DNA of 64,000 nt from Pegea sp. RAD2-039 (Eukaryota > Chordata > Thaliacea > Salpida > Salpidae), in the NCBI GenBank assembly GCA_034620365.1, contig JAQGEQ010000245.1, positions 169,007 through 233,006 on the forward strand, written 5' to 3'. Under the pieces are notes generated by a model. That model ran no database searches. It was not told the DNA's origin and worked only from the letters and a program-made list of their open reading frames with translations. The position numbers were made by a program, and so were the translations under genes. Below are positions 1 to 11,881 of this stretch, one piece after another (within the stretch, counting starts at the first letter, position 1; the number at the start of each line of letters is the position of its first letter).

Positions 1-660
1 ATCTAATTGTTAATTGAAACTTTCAACTAAAAAGCAGGTTTGTTTATATTTCTCAGTTTTGATTTTCGGATTATTTTATCGACGCATGGTCGATACCAAA
101 AATATATCCTGTCGACATACAAGTTGTTAAATGATTTTGGTTAAACGTCTTGATATAATAACTTCTTTTCATCTAGTATTTGTCCGGAATAAAGTTATTT
201 TTCGATTATTATTTTTTTTAAATTTGATTTATACTTAATCATAATATTTATTTGCTATATAAACAATGGAGATAAAAACAAATAGCTTTTGCTAAATATG
301 ATTACTTTATTTAAGATTTTTATAATTTTGAACGAAACTGTTTCTGGAAAATATTTTGAATTTGTTTTCGAAGTTTGAATTCACTGAGTTGAGTCAATTT
401 TTTGTAACCTACTATTAATTTTTATTTACAAATCGCGATCATACGACTCTGCTAATCTGGTTGAAATTTTCAGAAATAAGGTTATTAACCAGTTGCTACT
501 TATTTCATTTTTAATTATCGACAAGTTGTCAATTTCAAATTGTTAAATGCATAAAAGTGATGATCAAATCTTCGCTGAGAGATAATTTTTTATACTTATT
601 AATTTCTTTCAATCTAGCATTTGTCCGAACATAATTAATTTTCAAAAATTAAGTTTTTTC
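1..660 (+). repeat. Box element C
   Basis: Hairpin ATCGACGCATGGTCGAT at 78-94, CATCTAGTATTTGTCCGG near 171, second hairpin at 517-533, CTAGCATTTGTCCG near 608. Copies at 7981-8230 (partial) and 40483-41175. Confidence 0.8.
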
Positions 661-899
661 TATAAGCTAGATTTATTTTAAACAACAAAAACTTTTTTTT
701 TTATTTTGATAACCATTGTACATTATGTTTTTAATATTTGCTATTTATCAATTTTTCTAAAATTAGTTTCAAAAGATTTATTTTTACTATAAATATAAAA
801 GTATGTTTTATGTAAAAATGATTGTAATAATTTTAAATGAGTTTTTTTCTGAATGTTTTATTGAAATTCTTTTCAAATTTCTAATCAGAGTTTAGTTTA

Positions 900-2160
900 A
901 ATTATAAACCAGTTTTATCTAAAGTTTTAACATTGTCCAAATTACTGTTAACAAAAAAAATTCCTATAAAAGTGAAAATAAACTAAACAATTATGTTGTT
1001 GGCTCAACAATTTTAAATTTAAAGGTTAAGTTTGAAATTTTTTTGGAAATGAAATTGATTAGTTCCAAGCTTGAAGTGAAAAAATTCTAAAAATAGAGTA
1101 TTGTTTACTATTTTGTTACAACAAGTTAGAATTAGATTGTCGTCGAATAATGTAGATTTATTTAATAAAAAGTATTTTACTAATATTTACCTAATGTTTT
1201 TTTATTTTGTCCGACTTCATAAGTAATAAATTGTATAGATTCGAGCAAATAAACTTTTTATTTCAATAAGCTTTATATTGAAAAATTCAAATAAACTTTT
1301 ACAAAGATTTTCATTTTTAAACATAACAACACATCCATGATAAAACCACTTAATGAAGAAATCAAATAGGTTCAACAATGAATCAAATGATAATTGTAGT
1401 TCTGGTTTTTACTGGTAAACTTCTAGCAAAAATTGTGATAATACCATTTACATATCATATCATTTTACAACTTTATGAAAAATTACAGATAAATTTGTCT
1501 ATGGTTTAATTTCTGTTTAACGGTTTTATTAAGTGTTTGATACAGTTAATGCAAACAAATTAAAAGAAGTTTAATTCAATAAAGTTTATTTCAATCAAAT
1601 CAAATGAAGTGTAGTGAGTTATTTATTCTGTTTAAACGAGTCTTTCTATCTTTTTTTTCGTCATAGTATGGTTATGTATTAAACAAGTTTTCCTTATTTG
1701 AATTTAATAAAGATCTTCTGTATACAATTATATTAAAAAACATTAATTTGTCTGTATTTACATTGATTAAGCAAGTTGGGAACTTTACTTTTCAAATAGG
1801 TTTTTCTATTTGATTTTATCAAAATTCATTTTTTTTAAATCATTGATAAATTTTAGAGTCAAATAATAGTCCAAATTTAAGATTATTACAATGTATAGAT
1901 TGTGAACGTTACAAAGTGTTGATTATCTAAAATATCAAAAGGCAATTATACGTATTATATCTTTAACACAATTTTCAAACTATTTATTATTAAAGAATAT
2001 ATGAAACTTAACTGTGAAATTAACAGCTTTTATACTTTTATGACAACTTTTTTTAATTACTTTATTTCCGTCTATAAATAAACATATAAAGATTTTCATT
2101 AAGTTAAATAAATACTTCTGCCAAACAAATTATAGTGCTTTTTTGTTTTTTTTGCATTAA
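900..2160. other. AT-rich stretch, no gene seen
   Basis: No protein-like frame or recognisable motif; probably decayed repeats. Confidence 0.5.
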
Positions 2161-3480
2161 GTATGTTTTTGTAACTCAAATCACTATCCTGTTGATTATA
2201 ACTTTCAAAAACATGAATTTTGACAAATATTTGAGATCGAATTGAAAATCATGCGAAGTAATATTTTAAAATAAAACATCCAAGTAGTTGTACAATTAAA
2301 CTTTTCTGTTATTTTTTAGTTAAATTTGTCTGATATTTTTATCGACAAATGGTCGATATCAAAAATTAATTTTACTTTACAGATTTCTGTTAAAGGTTAA
2401 AGAACATTTCTTTATGTAAAAAATCTTCTCATCTAGTATTTGTCAGGAAAAAGTGAATTTTTAAAATTTTTTATCTATCTTTAAAAGTTTGATTTATGTA
2501 AAACTGTGAGACGATATTTATTTTTTATTAACATCAATCTTATAGAAAAATATTTCCTACTTGTTAGTGAATAAAAAATTTTAGTTTTAAACTTTTTAAT
2601 GATGTTTTAAAACTGAGACTTTTACAAATACTATTTGTGAAAAGCTAATTGTATGATTATAAATAAAACTTGTATAAACTTTAATACACAGTGCTTGGTA
2701 AGCTCAAATTCATTGAGTAACACTATTTGTCTGACAGATAGGAGGATACAACGTTTATAAAATTATAAAATTTAAACATACAACTGTTACAATGACATCT
2801 TGTGACTGAAAATTAAATAGTAAAATGCAATTAAATTTTACAAAAGTTTCAATTTAAAGTTTAATGTAATAAACTTTAGTAAAAGTGAGACAAATCTCAA
2901 ATAATTTGTTCAAGTCAGGTTTACACTGAATCTTAATGAATTGACAAGATAGAATTTGATTAAACTTTTTTTTTGTATAATTTAAGTAATGTTTTTTTTA
3001 ACTCGTTTAAGTATTATAAAAAGAGTTGATTAATATTACATTTTATTTACTTTTAAAGATTATATTTTAGTTAAACTTAAAAAAAAAAATCTTACACCAC
3101 TTTTTAAAAGTTATTATTATAAATATAACGTTGCCGTGTTTCTCTATGAATAATGAAATAAGAATTTTATAGAACTACTACTCATATTTTTAAATTTTTT
3201 TTTAGTAAACAAAAAAATTATGTTTATATACTGATTATTTTTTAGAAATTTGTAGTAAAATGCGACAATAAATATTTGAAACTTAAAATATTAAAAGAGA
3301 AGCAGTTATTAAAATTCAATGTGAAAATCATTAAACAAAGCAACAAAAGCTTTATAAAAATAAAACAGTAAAACAAATGTTGTAATTAAATAACTTAAAA
3401 CTTTATGTTGAAATCTATCAATAGCTCTGAAATTTCATGATCACTTTAATTTTAACAAATTTATTATAATGACTTTCGGC
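2160..3480 (+). repeat. Box element, long copy
   Basis: Order: CACTATCCTGTTG (2182), AATATTTGAGATC (2226), hairpin ATCGACAAATGGTCGAT (2341-2357), CATCTAGTATTTGTCAGG (about 2430), CACTGAGTAACACTATTTG (about 2712), GACATCTTGTGACTG (about 2792). 2265-3475 is repeated directly at 8255-9420. Confidence 0.85.
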
Positions 3481-4003
3481 GTTGTAAAAAGCGCAAAAGC
3501 TTTTGTCGAAAGAGGTAAACAAACATAAACAGAAATTGTTCTTTTTATCACAATCTTATTAATCAATGTTTATGCCAAGAAGCAAACCACCGATGTTTAA
3601 AAATTAAAAAAAAAATACAAAAATATTTACAAAAAAGTGGGGAAATATTTGCAAAGAGTTGTAAGAAAGTTCATAAAAGATATTTACATCACAACTAAAT
3701 TCCAAGATCCATTTGCAATAACGACATTTTCCAGAACTAATTTCTAAAAAAAGTTTCTATTAAATAACTTTTAAAGTTGAACATTGTTATAAGAAGAGAG
3801 TATTAAAGTTTAGATTTAATTACTTTTTATATGTTATTAAGTTATTATATAAGTTTAAACAAAAGCTTTATAAAAATAAAACAGTAAAACAAATGTTGTA
3901 ATTAAATAACTTGAAACTTTATGTTGAAATCTATCAATAGTTCTGAAATTTCATGATCACTTTAATTTCAACAAATTTATTATGATGACTTTCGGCGTTG
4001 TAA
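3342..4003 (+). repeat. Short direct repeat pair (~145 bp)
   Basis: 3342-3486 and 3859-4003 are nearly identical (from AGCTTTATAAAAATAAAACAG to ACTTTCGGCGTTGTAAA). The same module ends the elements at 9245-9420 and 18240-18360 and, in reverse, 35050-35170. Confidence 0.75.
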
Positions 4004-4479
4004 ATATGTATCTTGTTGTATTTCGCTTACAAGACAAAAAGTATTATTTTTTAAACTTGTACGTTTGCTAAAATATCTAAAAATCGTTGTAGACTTTTTT
4101 AACTGTTTGAAAATGAACAGTAAAGTTTCCAACAAATTTTCATTAGATTTTATAATACAATTTTGTTTTGTTGTTAAAAAATCAGATGAAAGAACCTTTA
4201 AATTGAAATTAATAATTATTATAAGAATTATCTTTAGATGAGATTAATAGAAAACATTTAAAATCAACATTAAAAATATATATGATAATAAATATCCAAT
4301 TAATCGAAAACTTTTCAATTTCAAAAGATTTTTAATTTTTTTTACTATCAATCTTACATAGAAAGTATTTCCTTCTTCTTAGTAGATGATAAATTCTAGT
4401 TATAAACTGCTTAATGATTTATTTAAAACTATAACTATTATAAAAACATTTTATATAAAGTTAATTGTATGAGTATATG

Positions 4480-5460
4480 AGGTTAGGGTTACAACTAAAA
4501 ATTGTATTTTTAGTTGCTTTTTTTACTAAAGACAAAAATCATATTTATACATTTAATATTTTACTAAATTTGTTGTAAATCTGATAATAAAAATTTCATT
4601 ATCTTAAAAGCAAAGAAGTTATTAAAAATCATAGTGAAAATTATTAACAAAGCAAAAAATTGCTTTACAAAAAGAAAGCTGTTAAAACAATTGTCACAAT
4701 TAAATAACTTGAAAATTTCATTTGAAAATGCATTTACTCCGATAAATTCAATAAACTCCGATTAAAGCACTTTTAAATTTGAAAGTTTGTTCGAATAAAT
4801 TCTTAATTTTGGATTAATCTATCGACATATGGTCGATGTCAAAAATTTTTTTTTGATTGCTGTATTCTATGAAACCGAGGATTATTTTTCAATATAAAAA
4901 TGTATTTTTATCTAGTATTTGTCCAGAAAAAAAATATTTTTCAAAAATTCATTTCATAAATATGAATTAATTATAATCATAAGAATAATTTTGTATGTTG
5001 ACAATAAAGATAAAAACAAATTGCTTTTACTAATTTTGATTAACCTTTTTAAGATATTTTTAATTTTGATAGAAATTATTCCTTCATATGTTCAAATAAA
5101 CTCACATACAATGAAAATTAAAAACGTTCTTAATCGGCAGCATCTGCCAAAGTAAAATAGTAGATAGTTTGATAGATTTTTATTACATAAAAATGTATGT
5201 TAAAAAGTTTAAAGTTATTTTGCATTTAAAATAAAAAAAATAATTTCCCATAAAAATTTTAATTTTGTTTGATACGAAAAGCTACTTGTTAAGTTAGTTT
5301 TGTTTTCAATTTAAATATAATTATCATAATTTCATCAAAGTTTAAAAGTAAGTCTTAAAATTCAAGTTATCAAATATCACTTACAAAAACATAGCCTAAA
5401 GCAATGCAAGGATTTCAAAATTATTTATCTTCAGCGACGTCTAGCGTCAACTTTTTTTAC
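4480..5460 (+). repeat. Repeat D
   Basis: Hairpin ATCGACATATGGTCGAT (4821-4837), CTAGTATTTGTCC (about 4911), GGCAGCATCTGCC (5134), then the conserved block 5385-5452 that reads on the minus strand TTGACGCTAGACGTCGCTG. Inverted copy at 22045-23060. The 78-codon ORF here overlaps the boxes and is not a gene. Confidence 0.8.
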
Positions 5461-6536
5461 TATAGAAACATAAAACTCAAAAATATTTAATTAAATTTTT
5501 ACTATTTTTTCAAAACATTTTTACTTACACAAAACAATCAATTCTGTTTAATTAAGTTTTATGAAGTAAACTTTAGGTTTTTCTAAAAACTACTTAGGTT
5601 AAAAAGTAAACTATAAACCAAAAGACGAATTTATTGTTATTTTAATCGTTACAGTAAAAGAAAAGTTAAATAACCAGAAAGAGAAAATCTCAAATGATTT
5701 GTTTCTTTAATCATTATAAGACAAGATTTAAAGTTTGAAATTTTTCTATAAAAGCTGCAACTTATTCGCAATCTTGTTGTGAAAAATTTCTACATTAAAA
5801 GCATTTTTATCGTTTTTATTAAATATGGTGAGTCTAAATATTTAATAAGTTCTTAAGTGATTTATATACTGTAAGTTCAGTACTACTTTTTCTGTAAAGC
5901 GTTTACCCACCTGGTATTTTTTCTAATAGTTTACATAATAAAATGCAGAAGAGTAGTGGTGAGACTCAGTTATCTTTGACAAGTCGTTGATTGATATTAA
6001 GTCTTAGTGATTCTTCGATCTTTTAATTTGACTCACTAATAAATTTAAATTTGTTTTTCATGGATTGCAGGATAGTTTGAATGGATATAAAATTATATGA
6101 AGTAATTTTAAAGTAGAAACAAAGTTTTGTTTAATTCAATATTTACAGTTTCTTTGTTTATTCAATACTTTGCTTCCAACTAACTTTATTGATCTTCTGT
6201 AAAAAACAAATAGAAAAAATAGTTTTAAGTAATATTTTTCGTAACTTTTATTAATTCAGATCACAATCCTGTTGATTACAATGACAAATAACAATTTCTT
6301 CAAAATTTTTAAAATCGACAAACATTTGATGTCAAATTGCAATTCACGGAGTTTAAGTTTATTAATTGAAACATTCAAGTTGTCTTAACTTTGAAAGTTT
6401 GTTTGTACTTCTCCGTATAAATCTTCACATTAATATATTGACAAATGGTCGATACTAAAAATAGAGAACTTTCATTGTGTAATTATATAAGACTGATACA
6501 TTCTACATTATAATTCGTTTTTAATAATCTCTTCAA
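5460..6536. other. Decayed repeats, no gene seen
   Basis: Holds isolated boxes: CACAATCCTGTTG (6264) and a hairpin variant ATTGACAAATGGTCGAT (6437-6453). A minus-strand stretch at 5890-5990 looks faintly protein-like but is full of stops. Confidence 0.5.
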
Positions 6537-7340
6537 AAACAGATTTAATATCCACAAGATCTCACCGCGATGTTGAACACAATCTTTGACAAAGATGAGT
6601 AAGCCAGAAGTTGATGAGTTCAAAATAAAATCTGGTGTCGATCGAAGATAACGTCATCAGCATGTGACGTCATCAGTGATTGATTTGTTTGGTTTTTAGT
6701 TTGAAAGAAGAATTTTTGAAAAAAGAAGATGATCATCAAATGCAGATATTGGTAAGATGTTCATCTTAATGATGTTGATTTTAATGATGAGTTCTTATAA
6801 ATTTATCCATTAAAAAAATACAATTATTCCTTAAAACCAAAATTATTTTTTTAAATAATTTCTTAGAAAATAGATTGAATAGTATTCAATATGATAGATA
6901 ACTCAAATAAAGTTAATAAATTACTTTTTCTTATCTTTTGTTTAGTTTTATTTCAACCAAAAGTAGAACAATTTTATCTGCTAATAAAAAGTATTTGTTA
7001 AAAATAGAAATATTAATTTTTATTCTAAAATTTCCTTAAAAGTAAATTTAATTGAAAACCTAGATTTATCTAAAGCTAGAAATTTGAGTCTAAAATATTC
7101 TAAAGTAAATTTATTGTCGGAAAACTATTTAAGGAGAAAAATAAAACATGAAAAAATTTGGATAATTTTCAAAAATTCTCTGTGGTTTTATGAAATTTTA
7201 ATAATTATATAATTTTAAGTTTAAGTTTGCTAATAACAGCTACTGTTTTTATTTCTTAATAATTTTATTTATTTTGTTTATTTCTACTTTTTCATAATAT
7301 TATTATTTTTGAAAAACATTGAAAAAGATTTTTTGTAAAA
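6536..7340 (+). repeat. Repeat AE, 5' part
   Basis: Matches 10300-11105: a less AT-rich head with the coding remnant and two ACGTCATCA motifs, then an AT-rich body. Diverges at about 7350 before the E part. Confidence 0.8.
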
Positions 7341-7373
7341 CAACAATATTGAGGTAAATATAATACCAGTACT

Positions 7374-7438
7374 ATAAATACATATATACATATATAAATA
7401 CATATATTTATATTCATATATTATTATTATTTATTATT
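7374..7438. repeat. AT-rich microsatellite
   Basis: Alternating TACATATA and ATTATTATT runs between repeat elements AE and B. Confidence 0.8.
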
Positions 7439-7439
7439 T

Positions 7440-8240
7440 AGGTAAAGTAGTTTAATAGAAAGTTCTAGCTTTATAATTAGCTAATAATAATTTTGCATTC
7501 AGCAGAGTGGCGCAGCGGAAGTATAAAAACTGGAATCTTTATGTCACTGAGCAGCACTATTTGTCAAGTAGAAATAAAGGTAGAATAATTATAATCTCTA
7601 AAATTATGAAAATAAAACTATTAGAGAGATATCTTGTGGCGGAAAAAATAAATTAATAAATTTAACTTCTATTAATCTAAAGTTGTTTCATAAATCGCTG
7701 GAGAATTTGAAAAAAAAAGAAAAACTATAAGTATAAATTGAAAAAAAATATATTTTATAACTTACTACTGCAAGTTTAAAACGGATTTATTTATTGACTA
7801 TCTTGCTACTCACTGAGATCAATCATATTCTGTTCAAATAAAATATTTTTAGGTAGTAATCATCTTAAGTTTTTGTAAATCGAATCACTATCCTGTTGTT
7901 TACAAAGACAAATAACAAACTCTACAAAATTTCAATACTAGAATTTACAGAAATATTTGACGTCAAATTGCAATTTACGTCATCTAATTGTTAATTGAAA
8001 CTTTCAACTAAAGGGCAGGTTTGCTTATATTTCTTAGTTTTGATTTTCGGATTATTTTATCGACACATGATCGATATCAAAAATATATCCTGTCGACGTA
8101 CAAGTTGTTAAATGATTTTGGTTAAACGTCTTGATATAATAACTTCTTTTCATCTAGTATTTGTCCGGAATAAAGTTATTTTTCGATTATTATTTTTTTT
8201 AAATTTGATTTATACTTAATCATAATATTGATTTAATATA
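7440..8240 (+). repeat. Repeat B (with tRNA-like head) and following box element
   Basis: 7440-8090 is nearly the same as 39943-40600. From 7981 it continues as the same sequence as 1-230 (hairpin at 8059-8075, CTAGTATTTGTC at about 8154). The boxes CACTGAG, GACATCTTG, CACTATCCTGTTG and TTTGACGTCAAAT are visible in order. Confidence 0.8.
7501..7521 (+). repeat. tRNA-iMet-like 5' half inside repeat B
   Basis: Begins AGCAGAGTGGCGCAGCGG and matches the first 21 bases of the metazoan initiator tRNA (acceptor strand, D-arm and Pol III A box). What follows (TATAAAAACTGG) is not tRNA, and no B box or 3' half is nearby, so this is not a tRNA gene. The same 21 bases occur at 40004-40024. Confidence 0.8.
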
Positions 8241-8254
8241 ATTAATGCAAATTA

Positions 8255-9420
8255 ATATTTTAAATTAAATCATCCAAATAGTTGTACAATTAAAGCTTTA
8301 TGTTATTTGTTAGTTATGGTCGATGAACAAATGGTCGATATCAAAAATTAAATTTAATTGTGTTAATTTACGTTAAAGTTCATAGAACATTTCAGTATAT
8401 AAAAAATCTTCTCATCTAGTATTTGTCAGGAAAAAGTGAGTTTTAAAATTTTTTATCTATCTTTAAAAGTTTGATTTATGTAAAACTGTGAGACGGTATT
8501 TATTTCTTTTTCTATCAATCTTATAAAAACTTATTTGGTACTTCTTAGTGCATAAAACAATTTAGTTTTAAACTGTTTAATGGTTTTTTAAAACTGTGAC
8601 TTTTACAAATACGATTTATAAAAAGCTAATTGTATGAGTATGAATAAACAATGTTTGGTAAGCTCATAGTCACTGAGTAACACTATATTTCTGACAGATA
8701 AGAGGAAACAAAGTTTATAAAATTATAAAATATAAACATACAACTGTTAAAGTGACATCTTGTGACTGAAAAATAAATAGTAAAATGCAATTAAATTTTA
8801 CAAAATGTTGTAAATGTTTAATTTACTAAATTTTAATAAGAGTGAGACAAATCGCAAATAATTTGTTCAAGTCAGGTTTACACTGAATCTTAATGAATTG
8901 ACAAGGTAGAATTTATTTAAACTTTTTTTTTGTATAATTTAAGTAATGTTTTTTTAACTCATTTAAGTATTATAAAAATAGTTGATTAATATTACTTTTT
9001 ATTTACTTTTAAAGATTATATTTTAATTAAACGCAAAAAAAAACATTACACCACTTTTTAAAAAGTTATTATCAAAAATATAACATTGCAGTTTTTCTAT
9101 GAGAATAATAAAACAAAAAGTTTATAAAACTACTCATATTCTTAAACTTTTTTTAGTAAACAAAAAAATTATGTTTATACACTGATCATTTTAATAGTAG
9201 TAAAATGCGACTATAAATATTTGAAACTTAAAATATTAAAAGAGAAGCAGTTATTAAAATTCAAAGTGAAAATCATAAATCAAAGCTACAAGAGATTTAT
9301 AAAAATAAAACAGTACAACAAATGTTGTAATTAAATAACTTAAAACTTTATGTTGAAATCTATCAATAGTTCTGAAGTGTCATGATCACTTTAATTTCAA
9401 GTTTATTATAATGACTTTCT
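8255..9420 (+). repeat. Box element, second long copy
   Basis: Direct copy of 2265-3475. The hairpin is altered here (GTCGATGAACAAATGGTCGAT near 8320-8339). Ends at the ACTTTC corresponding to 3473. Contains all downstream boxes. Confidence 0.85.
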
Positions 9421-9714
9421 CATTATTCTTTCATACTCCAATTTGTTTATGTCTATCAAAGTTTGAGGTTATATTACAATTATTTTGTATTTACTTGTAA
9501 ATGATGGTCTCAGCATAATGAAAATTTGACGTTAAGCCTATTAAATTAAACAACCTACAAACGAGTTACTATTGATTTAAACAACTTTTAAAACTGTCTT
9601 TATTTATTTCTATCTTATTTGATTTAGATTTAGATTAAAGTTTAACTGCATACAAAAAAAAACAGCTAAGTTTTGCAGGTCTAAAGATGTCTTAAATATT
9701 CAATATTAATAATT

Positions 9715-9990
9715 TTTTAACATATTGAAATCGACAATTTGATGGTGATGTAGTTGTTAATTTGAACTTAGTAATCTCATTAATTAAAATCTTATAGAAA
9801 GTCAAACCACATTTACTTCATTATGAAATAGATTAAAAAAGGTTTTAATCAAACACTTTCAAAGAGCGAGTAAACAACTTTTTTGAAAATTGAAGATAAA
9901 TATATAATTCTAATTCAAACCTATTTTCCGACATCAGCAAATCGATATCCAATGAATTGAAAAAATTTAAATCTGAAAATGGCAGATGCA
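9715..9990 (+). repeat. Repeat F (related copies 20035-20190, 37718-37990)
   Basis: All three start GAAATCGACAA with a hairpin box, perfect at 20044-20060 and 37726-37742 (ATCGAC-N5-GTCGAT) and broken here, and continue with AGAAAGTCAAAC-like and ACTTTATT segments. Confidence 0.65.
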
Positions 9991-10303
9991 AATATACTTC
10001 AACTAAAAGATTTTAAGAGATAAAAATAAAACTTTTTTTAAAAGAACCTTAAGAAACATTTTGATGGTGATTGAAAAGTGAAAAGTAAAATTGAAAAAGA
10101 AAATATAAAGCTATTTTCAAATATTCAAAATTATTTATTAAAATTATTTAAGGTATTTTATATAAAAAGTATTTTTATTATTTTTGAAACTTAAAAAGTA
10201 AAATGTAGAAAGTAGCAGTAAGTAAAAAATAAATTAGTTTGAAATTTAATTGTTCGAGGATCTTTTATTTCTTATGATTTCTTAAAAACAAAATAGTTTT
10301 TAA

Positions 10304-10549
10304 ATGATCTCTTCAAAAACAGAATTAATAGTTTTCTACAAGATCTCACTGCGAAGTGGAACACAATCTTTGACAACGATGTATAAGCCGGAAGTTGATG
10401 AGTTCACAAAAAGATCTGGTGTCGATCGAAGGAGACGTCATCAGCATATGACGTCATTAGTGACTGATTTGTTTATTTTTAGTTTGAAAGAAGACTTTTT
10501 GAAAGAAGAAGATGAGGATCAGATGCAGATGTTAATGATAAGATGTTGA
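10304..10549 (+). pseudogene. Short conserved coding remnant in repeat AE
   Basis: The 81-codon ORF contains a hydrophilic part (MYKPEVDEFTKRSGVDRRR, MTSLVTDLF, LKEDFLKEEDEDQMQM). The copy at about 6597-6770 keeps the same frame (MSKPEVDEF, SGVDRR, HQHVTSSVIDLF) but with stops. Two copies preserving a frame suggest a transposon-borne or captured exon. Family not recognised. Confidence 0.35.
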
Positions 10550-11659
10550 TCTTACTGATGTTGATCTTAAAGATCAACAATGATTAATTATGAGGGCTTA
10601 TAAACTTAACAATTTAAAAATCTTAATTATTCTTTTAAAAAATCATTAGAAAACAGATTTAATAGTATTCAGTTAGATAGCTAACTCAAATAAAATTCTT
10701 AAATTACTTTTTCCTTTTTTTGTTTAGTTTTAAATCTACAAAAGTAGAACAATTTTATCTGCTGATAAAAAGTATTTGTTAAAAATAAAAATATTAATTT
10801 TTATTCTACAAATTTCTTAAAAGTAATTTTATTTAAAACTGAGATTTATCTAAAGCTAGAAATTTGAATGTGAAATATTTTGAAGTAAATATATTTTTCG
10901 GTAAACTATTAAAAGAGAAAAACAAAACATGAAAAAAAAATTTGATTGTTTTCAAAAATATTCTTTGTTTTTATGAAATTTAAATAAATTTATAATTTTA
11001 AGTTTAGGTTTGCTAATAACAGCTACTGTTTTCATTTCTTAATAATTTTATTTATTTTGTTTATTTCTACTTTCTCATAATATTATCATTCTTCAAAAAC
11101 ATTGAAAAAGATTTTTTGTAAAACAACATTACTGATACATAATTTGCATGAAAATAAAATAGTAAATAATAATGTTTGCTAAAATACTTTAAATTTGAAA
11201 CAGAAAATCACTTTTATCATAAATTGATTTTTTTATTATTCTTTTTTTATACTTCAAAATCTAAAAAATTTCTAAAAAATTGTTTTTTTAAGGAGAATTG
11301 TTCTTATTGTTTTTTTTACTTAAAGTTGAAACACTAAAATGTCATTAAAATATTTTTATTTTTAAACTTCATTACAATTGCATCCTTTTAAATATTTTTA
11401 AAATTAATCTCTATTACATACATATGTGAAACTTAAAGTTGTTAATTCTGTTATTTTAATAAAAGTTTGATTTACTAGTTTTAATGTGATTACAATTTTA
11501 GATAGTCCAGAGGCTTCTTGACTACAGTAATTCTTAAGCTATCTGTTTTGTTTTCATCTCATATTTTATTTATCGAATCAAATCAAACTTCATATCAAAC
11601 TGAAAAAGTTCCGGTTCACTTATTTTGCTTTTCAGATTTATTTTTATTTTAGGTATAGC

Positions 11660-11881
11660 ATTTTTATTTGAAATTTCTTTCGATCAAGTAGTTGTCTGGA
11701 CAAAACTTACATTTCTAAAATCAATTTTTGTTACAAGTGTAATTTCTTTAAAAGGAAAAATTGTTTCTTGCTACTTTTCTGAATTTCAGCTACTTATTAC
11801 ATTTAATAATAAAATTCTTTAAAGATTTCTTAAAAATTAAGTTAATTATAAAGATTTTTAAAGTAAACAAATTAATATTTA
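11660..11881 (+). mobile_element. 222-bp non-autonomous element with 8-bp target duplication
   Basis: Splits repeat E. Flanked by GGTATAGC (11652-11659) and AGTATAGC (11882-11889); three other E copies have a single AGTATAGC at this point. The insert contains a diverged CTAG box (GATCAAGTAGTTGTCTGG). An 8-bp duplication is the hAT-type size. Terminal inverted repeats are weak by eye, so the superfamily is uncertain. The 65-codon ORF overlapping it is accidental. Confidence 0.75.

Noticed and set aside
2341-2445. Helitron 3' end (hairpin followed by CTAG)
   Set aside because: The hairpin lies about 75-90 bases from CTAG instead of about 10, sequence homology continues beyond CTAG, and one member shows an 8-bp target duplication, which Helitrons do not make.
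2700-2760. Spliced-leader RNA gene in the CACTGAGTAACACTATTTGTC box
   Set aside because: No Sm site, no consistent GT after the box, and the box is part of a larger dispersed repeat rather than a tandem RNA gene.
4919-5155. 78-codon ORF and its inverted relative at 22400-22618
   Set aside because: Both span the CTAG box and low-complexity AT sequence of repeat D; composition is not protein-like and the frames drift apart.
7501-7580. Functional initiator tRNA gene
   Set aside because: Only the 5' 21 bases match; no anticodon arm, T-arm or B box.
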